DNA of 64,000 bases from Zoroaster sp. YZ-2022 (taxonomy: Eukaryota > Echinodermata > Asteroidea > Forcipulatida > Zoroasteridae): assembly GCA_029582265.1 (NCBI GenBank), contig CM055821.1, forward strand, positions 46,009,694 through 46,073,693, in the 5' to 3' direction. Positions 12,001-24,000 of this stretch are shown in pieces; within the stretch, counting starts at the first letter, position 1, and each line of letters opens with the position of its first letter. The translations under genes and the position numbers were made by a program. Below the pieces are notes generated by a model. That model did no database searches. It was not told where the DNA came from and was given only the letters and a program-made list of their open reading frames with translations.

Positions 12001-15000
12001 ACAACCATTTTCAAGTTTAATCGTGGACTATTCAGCACAGTTTGAATTTTTGAAATCGGACACTCCGTCTAAGATTTGCAAGTGGTCAAACAGTGGCTCC
12101 CTTTCTCCCTCCTCCAGTCTCTATTTTCCTCATAGATGAATGGTGAAAATAAACATGATGCTTTTAAATCAAATTTTGTAATTTGATAAGGGTATAATTT
12201 TGTTATTAAAAAGTGAAATTAACAAGGGCATTCTAAAATTTCAGCAGAAATTCACAGGATGTCAAGGGCGGAGGCACGGTATACTTTTGGTAATTCCAAA
12301 ATGTACCAATGCCTCACAAACTAATGATGTTCTAGGCACTATTACTATTTTGTGGTTCTAACTGGCTTGGTATGTGATAGGCATACAAACGGTACTGTGT
12401 CCTTATTTTTGGCTGTCATAATTTAAAACTATAGAAAATGCGATTGGAAACATTTTGTCCTTATTGGAAAAAGGCAAATTGCATTTTTTCAAGTACAATT
12501 TTGTTGTTTTGAAATAAGTCATTTTTAATAAATCAATTTTCAGTTTTTACCCAAAAATGAGGCAAACTAAGTAAAAGGTGGTAATTGGCAACCCTTATAA
12601 ACCTCCTTCATATAACAGAGTGAAACACATAATACATACTGTATTTATGAAAGCAGTCTTTAAAGATCTTGTAGAGGGTGGCACTTGCCACCCCTTATAA
12701 ACCTCTTTAATAACAACAGATTTATATTTGGTTGCTCCACAAATAAAACATTGGTTTTTCAAGATTAAAATGAATGTTGGTTGGCAGGAGTCTTGTGAAT
12801 GTGAAATGGAATTGAAATTTATTTGAGAATTGTTACTTCCAATAAGGACAAAATGTTTCCAAATGCGTTAGAATTATCCATGCTCACTTATTTGTCTAGG
12901 TCCTGTGCAGTTTTTTTGTTTTTGTTTTTGTTGTTGGTTGGATTTAGTCTCCTTGTTTTTCAAACAAAGGGTGGTTTGGAACACCAATGCTATTTGCATC
13001 ATTCCAAGTTTCAGAGTAAGAACGCCAATTGCATGCTGTGTTTCCCATTCACACCATGTTAATTTAATCTCAGTGTGTGCTGGCGAGTGTCCATTTGATT
13101 GGCAAATTAAGAGCAGTGCAAATAGCACCCACTGTTACATAATTGCATTTGTTATCAAATCCAGTCAACCAAATCTGATGAAAGTTTTACAGTTCATAGC
13201 AAACAGAAGTGGGAATCATGTTTCTGGAATAATAATTGTGGACAATCATGTAGTTTTAAAGTTATTTAACACTAAAAAAGGAGGAAACTGTACGGACATC
13301 CAAAAGAAACATCCATGGTCTTAAAATGAGAATGATTTTGCTTCATTTTTTTTCCCCAGAAAATATCAACCTCATATTTCAAAAACTTCCACTGGTAATT
13401 ATTTTTTTGTAATGATACGTAAGCATGTACTTTACAGGATCTTGTAAGATAAAACAAGTTTCAGAAAATATGATTATACCCGTTCAACCCTCAATACAAA
13501 AATCAAAAGTAATTTTGTAAAAATAGCAAGGGACAAGCGTAGGCCTATACATACACGCATAGGCCTGTAGTCAAGGCATTGTCTGTGGGGGTGTGGAAGC
13601 CGTGACAGATACAGAAATGAAATGGGAGGGAGCATGAGAACATTTTGAGGGGAGGGTGGGGAGGGGGGAGGCATGAAAAATTTTAAGGGAGAGGTGCCTC
13701 ACATTTTACAAGCCTTGTTTTGATGGTTTGATTTGGTGTTTTATTTGCTGACTGAGAATCACTACAGTCCTGTACACTGTGGAGTGCCATGGTCGAGCGG
13801 TTTAGTGCCATGGTCGAGCGGTTTAGTGCATCGGATATGTGTTCTGATGGCTGAGTCGTCAGAATGTGGGTTCGAATCCCAACCATGGTGCTTGTGTCCT
13901 TGAGCAAGACACTTTACCGTAACTGCTTCTCTCCACCCAGGGGTAAATGGGTACCTGTGAGGGCAGAGTTGGTTATTGTGTTTGATTAGCCCTATATGCG
14001 CTGTAATGGCAGCAAATGAGGTGTATACTCCCCAGGGAACTGAGATGGTTTCAGGAATGATTTATGAGCCTGATGAGCATGGGTAATAATGTCATGCGCC
14101 TTGAGCACCAGTTTGATGGATACGTGCACTATATAAGTCTACATTATTATTATTATTATTATTATATATATTGTTCAAAACAAGTTTTAGGTAACCCCAA
14201 CGCCTCCTTGGTTTCCCGTATTAAGCACTGATAAAACCCAGAAGAAATACAAACCCATTTCTTATTGGTACCTCAAGCTTTTTTTCATGCACTGTCAAGT
14301 TTCATAAATAAGTATTGTACAAAAATGTTTAGAAAACAGTGTTCATTTACATGATGCTTATAAGGTTTCTATGTTGAGTGTGGTAACACGAGATATGATA
14401 ATTGTGTTTGCCACAACATTTTTCACTGACTATGATGTAATGTTGGAGAAAGTGTGCGTAAGTAATTGAAACCCACGCACACTCACCCACATATTTATGT
14501 TTGCACTGGTTTTTATTGTGACTAGCGCTATGCAGCTCTGAACTGTATTCATGTTCAAAAGGAAAAGAAATGTACACACAGAAACAGCATACACGTTTGA
14601 AAATTTACAGGCATTTTCACAAAGTGGCATTGTGTTTTGGGAAAAGGTTTTATTTGAACAAGGTCCATAAGTATGTATTTGGCATATTGTCATATTACCA
14701 CAGTGCACCTTGTATTTCATGATAGCATTTAATGGGAAGGTACAACATTGGTAATTATCAGATGATCAAATGTATACAAATTGTGTCCAGGGAAACCCAA
14801 CACATTGTCAAATTTTTACAATTCTTGTTGAGCATTTAATCAAGTAATACACCCTTTACTGATCTCATAACAGTTTTAATGAGTTCAATATTCAAACCAC
14901 AACTGAAGTTATGACCTTTCAAAGACGGTTTATTCTAAAACCCACAAACGGAGAAATTAGGCTTCAAAGTTGGCTATGCAGTAAACGTAAATCCCTTGAA

Positions 15001-18000
15001 TTATTAATAGGACAGGATCAGGACTAGTGTAAAGCTTTCCATTGATGGGTTATTCATAGGGGGGCGTGCTTTGGGAGAATTCATGAGCGTCGGCCAAAAA
15101 GTGCATTGTTTTAGAGTGATTTTTTTTTAATCTTCTAATTATTTTAAAATGCATTGGGTTAAAAAACAACCCAAAAATACATTTTATACTTTGATTTTCC
15201 TTTTAAAAAAATTTAAGAGGAAATTTAAAGACAACAACTTCCATTTGGAACCAAAATCTCAAAAATGACACTATGGTAAATTTTTACGTAAATCAGTCCA
15301 TAATTACAAATGTGTGTGGCGACTTCTGACGGGTTTTCCCTGACTGCCACACAATTATTATCTAAAAACTTACTTGGTTTAAGGTTGGTACATGTACCAA
15401 TTATCCTCAGAAATTGTTAAGTCTGAAGTGCTTTCATCTTAGAGAAAAAAGGAATTGTCATGTCGAATTTTCAAAAAATTGCCATCTGGTAATTTTTTGT
15501 AAAATATACAAACATAACAAACAGTTTTTTTTAATGAAATATTCACAGGTTAGTTTTATGATAAACATGTACTGTCTTCAAAACCCATTTTTCGGTCTAA
15601 GATAAATTGTCTGAAAGATATTTTGGCCATTTTTATTTTTTTAACAAATCCTGTCATTTTATTCTCCTTATTCTCAAGTGGTCAAAAGTGGTCAACATAA
15701 AGACATTTTGTGCATATTATTGCAATTTGGGATGGAAGAGTTTTTGTTGGCATAAATGAGCAAATCAGCTAAATCTGAATGGATTTTAATTTTTGTCTTG
15801 TTAATGACATGATGTTATAGGATGAGACTTTCACAGGTTGCTTGTTTAATGTAAACTCCTCAAAAAAAGTTCGGAAACTCAAGTTTGACTGACGATTTCT
15901 CTCTTGTTACCAACTCATTTTCCTTGCATTTGGTATCATTGGAAAGCCCTGTTATTCCTCTTTACAATGATGTGCCATTTGTTATGATTATGCAATTGGG
16001 GGATGTGCAGCACAGCTGAATATGGGCGTGGGTGTAAAGTGAAATGTTGCAAAATGCATTGCTATTGTCATACAGTGCTCTGACCGATGAATGGGACGCC
16101 ATCCCACAGCAACGTGTGTCCCGGCTCGTGACCAGTATGAGGAGGTGCCAGGCTGTTGTGGCTGCATTCGGATCGTCCACCCGCTACTGAGGCTCTTGAC
16201 TTAACATTGTTTGTTCAATAAAGGAAGCTGTTCAATGATTAAACCAGAAAAAAAGACTTTCCTTACGTCTTGTTTTTTCTTTTGTTAGTGATAGAGAGTT
16301 TCATTGTACAGTGAGAGAGATTTGTTGTTACTGATGGAGAATTACTGGGTGTTTGAGTGCAGAAAATGACAAATTCTTTTACTCTGTTTGAAACTCAACC
16401 ACATTAACCACAGAGTTGCTATCCCGGAGGCAATTTATTGTGACAGGCCATGTGGATTTCTGAACTTTTCCCGCACATTTATGGCCTACAACCTTTAAAT
16501 ATTGGTTAGTAAGCAGACAATCATTCAAGACACATCCATCTTCCAAACAACTCCTAACAGCAAGAGTCAATACACTTTTGACAATAGCAATGCATTTTGC
16601 AACATTTCACTTTACACCCACCCCCATATTCAGCTGTGCTGCACATCCCCCAATTGCGTAATCATAACAAATGGCACATCATTGTAAAGAGGAATAACAG
16701 GACTTTCCAATGATACCAAATGCAAGGAAAATGAGCAACAAGAGAGAAATCGTCAGTCAAACTTGAGTTTCCGAACTTTTTTTGAGGAGTTTATATCTTG
16801 AATTAAACAGTCTTCACTTAAGTTGGGGTTTGGGATATGAACAACATAATAGGTTTATTGTTTGTCTTGTTTCAATGTTTTTAACCAGTTCGCGTCGGAG
16901 GCCGTGTATACACGCAATTGTTTTTGGGACAGCGGATCGGAGAGCGTCTAAACACGCCACAGGATTCTCGGGAATATTTGTATAGATTCCCGGTCGAAGT
17001 GGCAACGAGCCATAAGCATACGGTGGAAGACGCGGTCTCCCCGGTCACGCTCTGGTGAGCACCATTGGTCGTGTTTGTGCGGTAAAAATAAACCCGCCAC
17101 GGGGTTCGGAAATTTTTTTTATTCCCGGTGCGAACTGGTTAATTGAATGCTGGTCATTCATTTTAATGTGTTTAGATTTTAATTCATATTTCTATATTTA
17201 TTTATTGTACATTTTTTATTGATAGACTGATTGAAAAATTCCTCCTCAGTCATGCCGTCTCCACATTTGTTAATTTTAATGATGTTTTGATTTTTGATGT
17301 ATTTCTGTGTGTTTCTGTGGAGAGAAATAAAATAATAACAATAATAAAAGAGAGTAAGCATACTCATAGAAGCAGTTTTGCCAACATTACCAATGTTGTA
17401 CCTTCCCTTCAATGTATATCTTGATTCAAAGAGAGTAAGCGTACTCATAGAAGCAGTTTTGCCAACATTACCAATGTTGTACCTTCCCTTTAATGTATAT
17501 CTTGATTCATAGAGAGTAAGCGTACTCATAGAAGCAGTTTTGCCAACATTACCAATGTTGTACCTCTCCTTTAGATAATTAAAACTTCAATCCCTTCTCT
17601 ATCTTGCAATGTAAGAGTCGTTACTCTTGTTACCAATGTTAATGTTGATGTCTCATTGGATGTCTGCACAACATGCTCTGTTGTCCGACATCCAAATGCT
17701 ACTAACTTGATCCCTTCCTCTGGTCTCAAATTCACTGTGTTCCTTTGATTATTTCTACTTCCCAGATGGTATGATGACCCCAGCATTGTCCTCCAGCCGT
17801 AAGATGCTGTGCCAAGTATGTGGGGCTTTATCCTCGGGTCTTCACTTTGGTGTTTTTACCTGTGAGGGCTGCAAAGTAAGCATACTAAAGACATTCATAA
17901 ATTTTCTAGAACCATACCTCCAAGATTTGATGAAAATTTTCTTAAATTGTGTTTAATTTTGATTCAAGAGTCATGTTTTATAATGGAACATTTGCAATTT

Positions 18001-21000
18001 TCAATTTCAATTAAATTCAATATTACATTAATTTCTCAATTAATCTTCAAATGAATAGAGCTCTGAGATGTGACGTCATGTTGTCATGACAACCGGCTCG
18101 CTGTTTCTTAACCATCTTTCTTAATTCATCTGTCAAAATTTTTTGTCTTTCATTTTTGTACATGTGTTTATTCAGTTGTAATGAATTAAATCTATCCTAT
18201 TCTGTCAGTGCTTTTATCGACGAAGTATCAAAGAGGGCGCTAACTATGCTTGCGCAAAAGACCGTAACTGTGACATCACCATGGAGACACGCAACTCCTG
18301 TAGATTCTGTCGTTTTCAAAAGTGTCTGGCATTAGGGATGTCCAAGGAAGGTAAGAAATTTCAATATTAGTTGTTGCTTATTGCTTTTCAAATTTGGTTA
18401 TATTTATTGTACATTTGGAGATTGCAATCAGTTGTAATCATTTGTAATCAGTTGTAATCAGTTTTAATCAGTTGTAATCAGTTGTAATCAATTGGGTTTG
18501 AACATTTCCTCCTCCTTTACAAATAACAAGAATAAAAGTGTTTGATTTTCTGGCGTCTTCTTCTCTAAACACATTCTTAAACACCGTTTTGTTTGTTGTT
18601 TCTATTTTGGTTTGTTCGTTTTGATTGATCTACCCAATCAGTATGCTCTGATCATCTCTTACAGTATGATTTTTCCATTCTTTGGGGAGTCCAAACAAAA
18701 AAATCCCTATTTTGTTAGTAACATGGTTTATGAACTGTAAAATCTTTAATATTTTTGTTCCGAGAAATATGAGTCCCAATTTTGTCTTAACCTTCTGTGA
18801 AATTTACATCTGATTTGGTTCTTTGGGTTTGGAAACAGAGGCAGTATCATAACCCTAGTGCTATTTGCACAGTTCCATGTATGAGAATGCTCATATCACA
18901 TCATGTAAATCTGTGCCGTGTACATCATGTAAATTTGTGTATTATCAAACATGGAAACAAGCCCAAATATTATCATGTTGAATAACTGCCTTTGTTTTGA
19001 AAACCAGGGAACTGAATGTGACAATAGTATCACAGAAGATACCACAAGAATCGAGCTTCATATTTCTTGTGGATAATTTTGTAATTGTGGATAATACTGT
19101 TGTGTTTAAGTTATGTAAAAACACAAAATTGCAACTTTCTTGGTTAATCACCCTGTATTGTAGCAGCACTGAAGTTTGCAAACAGCCAACATCTCACACA
19201 AAAATTGGTGTGGTATTTAATTATAATGAACCAAATAATGTAGAGTATTATGTTTCTGTTGTATTTCGTGACATTGTGCGAAATGTAAGGCAAGCTAAAT
19301 TGCAAACATCCCACGGCAGTCTGGATCTAAAACCAAAATCGGTGAATTTGAATGATTTAATTGGATGTTTTGTATATCCACCATTGTATTTCTATAGATT
19401 GTTGGGTAATGAATTCAGTTTTGTAGATTTTTAATGAATGAAATTTTGCGAATGTAACAAGGGTTTTAGGATATGAAAAATATTGATTTTTTTATTTAGC
19501 CAATTAAAACAATATAAAATGAGATCACTATATAAATAGCATGTGACTTTTGCAAAATATTGCTGATTATTTAATTACATTTAGTTTAATTGATGATGAT
19601 TTAGTTCAGAATACATTTTTGGGGAAAATTTGATGTAAGCATTATTTTGTGGTTTAAATTCTAAAAACAAATGAAATTTACATAAATTTTGTTAGAAATT
19701 TAAGACAACTGTACATTGCATCAATTCGTTAATTGATTTATTTTTTATTTTTTATTTTTTAAATTTAAACACTTCCCAAGAGAACAAGAAGCATGAGGGA
19801 TACCCAAGCTAAAGTTCATATATTCTGAGCAGGTGGCAAATTAATCAGGTGATGAACATTAGATTTGAAGGACTGCCCAGATGGAACATATTTCATAGGT
19901 TTAAAAAAAAAATATATGTGTATATATATTTTTTCTTCATTTGAATTTCAGGTATTAAATTGGGAAGACGTCCCAAGGTTGATAGCGATGTATTCCAACA
20001 AGGATACTACCACACAGGTGACATGGAGATGTTACATAGTCATGGACAGCAGACATATTCCTGGCCGGGCACAGATCACCTCGGTACTCACTACCCAGCT
20101 GTATTCAAATCAGAACCCTCATCTACAGACATTGAAGTGCACAAGGACAGTTACGGTGAACAGCCCGTAATGAATTACTCCCTGAAGCGAGAGGCATTTA
20201 CAACGTGCGATCAACACAATGGTCTGCATTATCCGCATCATGGCAGTTACTTAATGCCGGGCCAACAGCCGGATGTGAACGTGGGTATGCCAAGCCCCGG
20301 ACGGGAACGTTATGAGCAGATTTACGGCTCGGCGATGGAGTGTGTTCACCCTCAGCAGCAGGTTTATCTACCCCCTGATACCCGTCCGCACCATCATCAC
20401 ACTCCCATGTCAAACCCAGTACCCATTATGCATCCAAACCATCCGCCCGCCCCGTCAGTCATTGAGCATCATGATGCTTCAAGGACCTGGACTGCTGAGC
20501 TAAGCCCATCAAGTAGCATATCATCAGGTAGTGAGGACACTTGGGAAGGGTCAATGTTCCATAGTAACCTACCCTCCTCGGTAACACTCACTTTACCTGA
20601 GGTTCACAGTGGTGCTGTAGCTGCCATGGCTTATGCTAATTTATACCGAGGTAAAAACGAAAGTCCGTCCTCAACTTCATCATCTTTATCAGCGGAACGC
20701 TTACAAGAGGAAGACAATTTACCATCCAAAAAATCAACTGAACTGAGTTTTCCAATCTCTAGTGAGCTTGAGAAGGACTCTCGTAGTTATACGGAACTCG
20801 TAACCAGGAAAAACATCCAGAAAAGTAGTTCAGTATCACAAACAATCGGAGAACGACAAGAAGCGATCGTTTATGCTAACAATCTGCAAGCTGTGCATAA
20901 TTCTGTAGCTCTGTCACCCAAGCCTGCATCTCCAGCCTGTAGCAATAATAACAACGGTGAAGGGTGGGTCGGACATCCCGATGTGAGGCAACATTCCCAG

Positions 21001-24000
21001 ATGAGCACAAATCCTGCTGGACTGTTAGACATTGCGCATTCTCAGGGGCATCTCAAGATGAGACCGGATGGCCTGGTAGCCGGTGACGTCCAGGGTGATG
21101 TCCATCTTCTACGTGACATCACATCATATTTTCTTGAGCTGAAGTTGAATATCCTGGCACAATGGAAAGCCCACTGTAGCAAGGTGAGAAAGATATTTCG
21201 AAATGAATGCAAAAAATTTACTTCCCCTATATATTTTTTGTGCTGCATGTGTTTTGTTTTAAAAGGTTTGAACGATTAGAACTTGAAAGACTTGCCTATT
21301 TTTCAGTTTAACATTCTGCGATAATGCAGCTTATTCTTTTTTTTTACCTTCAGTTTTTAACAGATGTGCTTTTTGTTACTAATCATCCATTCTCACAAGT
21401 TTAATCAAACGTTTACGTTTACATTTTTTATCGAGGCCAGAGTATCATCTTTTAACATGGATTATTTGGATTGTTTTTTTCTTGTGAAGGTTTCAAGTAA
21501 TGGAGACTCTGAAGTAAGCTGGGAAGATGTTGAGAGTTTTGTTAACAGCAACAGAACAATTGGTGACCATATCCGATGTTTCGTTCACAAGGTCTTAAGT
21601 AAGTTGGAATAAAGCACTCCTGTAAGACAGGCCACTTTGAAAATAACGATTGTTATTTAAAATAACATTTGCAAAATAGTTAATAGTAGTTATTATTTTG
21701 CATTTATACTACAGGTCCTTTAGGTTGGTGAGCAGTTTGTAACAAATTCTCTTTTTAAAATAACATTTATTAACTGGGTAAATTTTCACTTATTTTGACA
21801 CTTGAGTATACAGTGCTTCAAACATTATTCAGTGTAGGGCAAAGCTTAAATTAATTGTTTTTTTCCTTAACTCAAGAACTTCATCAATAAATGCAGATAT
21901 TATAGTGTTTGAGTAAAACGGTAAATTTCAAGCTAACAAGGAATGTTTTGTTTTTGATTATCTTTCAAATTTGTGTTTGCTTCTTTTAAACAATTAATTG
22001 ATAAACAAAATTGGATTTCTGGAGAAACCATACAGCTCTGCAGAGAATGTAAAGAAAATTTGTTTTTATGCAGTTGGTTGATTCAATTTAACTATCATTC
22101 TGTTTGTCTTGGCTTTTCAGGTTTGGTGCAGCAGAGCAGCACATCGGGGCTTGAAATAATGTACTGGAACTCACTAGCCGTAGTGGTCAAGACCTGTCTA
22201 CTCTTGGATGTCTCGGGTCAACTAAAGGTCACTGGAGGTCAAAGTCTACCTCATCTTCTTACAGAGGAGGCGGCATGCATCTGCATTTTGACCTTGTTTT
22301 CATCAGGTGAGAGCAAAAATTTAACAGTGGCCAAATTTCATAAAACTTTTAAACAGTAAATGTCGCTTTTATTTTTAGTGATGACATTAACTTTTGTTTT
22401 AAAGAAGACAAAATCTTAAAGCCATTATACACTATTGGTAATCTGGAAAAACATAAATGATCACATTTTTACATAAAACTTACTTGGTGTAAAGTTAATG
22501 AGTGCATTAAACATCCCTTGAAATATTTTTGTCGGAGGTGCTATCATTTTAGTAAAATTAGTAAAATAATTTCCAACTGGATTTCTACCATCTGAAGACA
22601 GAAATTCCATATTTAACTGAATACGAACAGTCTGAATGCATTTTCACTATTTTATCGTTATCGATACAATGAAATAAGCTGAAACTTTCACAGGATGGTT
22701 TTGAACTTTTGATACATATCAGGCCTGTGGTTTCTCAGGTGTTTTCCTGATTTCAGGATTTGTTTTTTACAAATCTCCCTTTGCCTCAAAATTTTCTTGA
22801 AAGAAAGAAGTAGCCTGTATTGTGTCCAAACATCTAGTTTCTTGTTTGTTGGGATGTGGAGAGTCTGTTAATCCTCCAAAATTAAACATCCAGGAGGTTC
22901 AGGGGCTTTGTCCTCTAGACCAAAGAGAGACCAAGGCCTGCTACCCATTTTTCAGGATTTTTTTTCTTTTGTCAAATCACACCCCTGACATGTCTCTTGA
23001 TTCTTGTAAAGTATGGATGCATTTACAGACATTGGTTGGTTTCTGTACATATCTCTTGATTCTTATAAAGTATGGATGCATTTACAGACATTGGTTGGTT
23101 TCTGTACATATCTCTTGATTCTTATAAAGTATGGATGCATTTACAGACATTGGTTGGTTTCTGTACATATCTCTTGATTCTTATAAAGTATGGATGCATT
23201 TACAGACATTGGTTGGTTTCTGTACATATCTCTTGATTCTTATAAAGTATGGATGCATTTACAGACATTGGTTGGTTTCTGTACATATCTCTTGATTCTT
23301 ATAAAGTATGGATGCATTTACAGACATTGGTTGGTTTCTGTACATATCTCTTGATTCTTATAAAGTATGGATGCATTTACATACATTGGTTGGTTTCTGT
23401 ACATATCTCTTGATTCTTATAAAGTATGGATGCATTTACAGACATTGGTTGGTTTCTGTACATATATCTTGATTCTTATAAAGTATGGATGCATTTACAG
23501 ACATTGGTTGGTTTCTGTACATATATCTTGATTCTTATAAAGTATGGATGCATTTACAGACATTTTTTACTCAAAGTTAATACTGGCTTTAATATGTTGA
23601 CTATGAGTGTACATGTAGTGTGCAATAATAGTAAACTAAATATATGCTGATTATGCCAATAATGCAACAAATAAACGACTGGCAGTATGAATATATGATA
23701 ATATTATTAGTTTTATATTATTAATAGTACGAACGAAAATCTGAATAAAGTTTGAGAAGTGATATCTTCACTTCGTCTCATCTTTGACTATAGAATAAAT
23801 AACAACAACTCAAAAATAAATTATTATAACTGAAATACGTTTATTCTTTATGATATATGGTACTTTTTGATCACCTTTGGATCAATCAATCCATAATCAA
23901 TTTTAAAAAATGTGTTTTTCATGCACCAACAAATCAGATGAGAATGCTATATCACATAAGCGTCGGCAGTCAACGTTTTAAGATCATTCCATGCTAAGAT

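Noticed and set aside
22991..23565. CRISPR-like array
   Set aside because: There are no variable spacers; the whole 59-bp unit repeats, and this is a eukaryotic intron.
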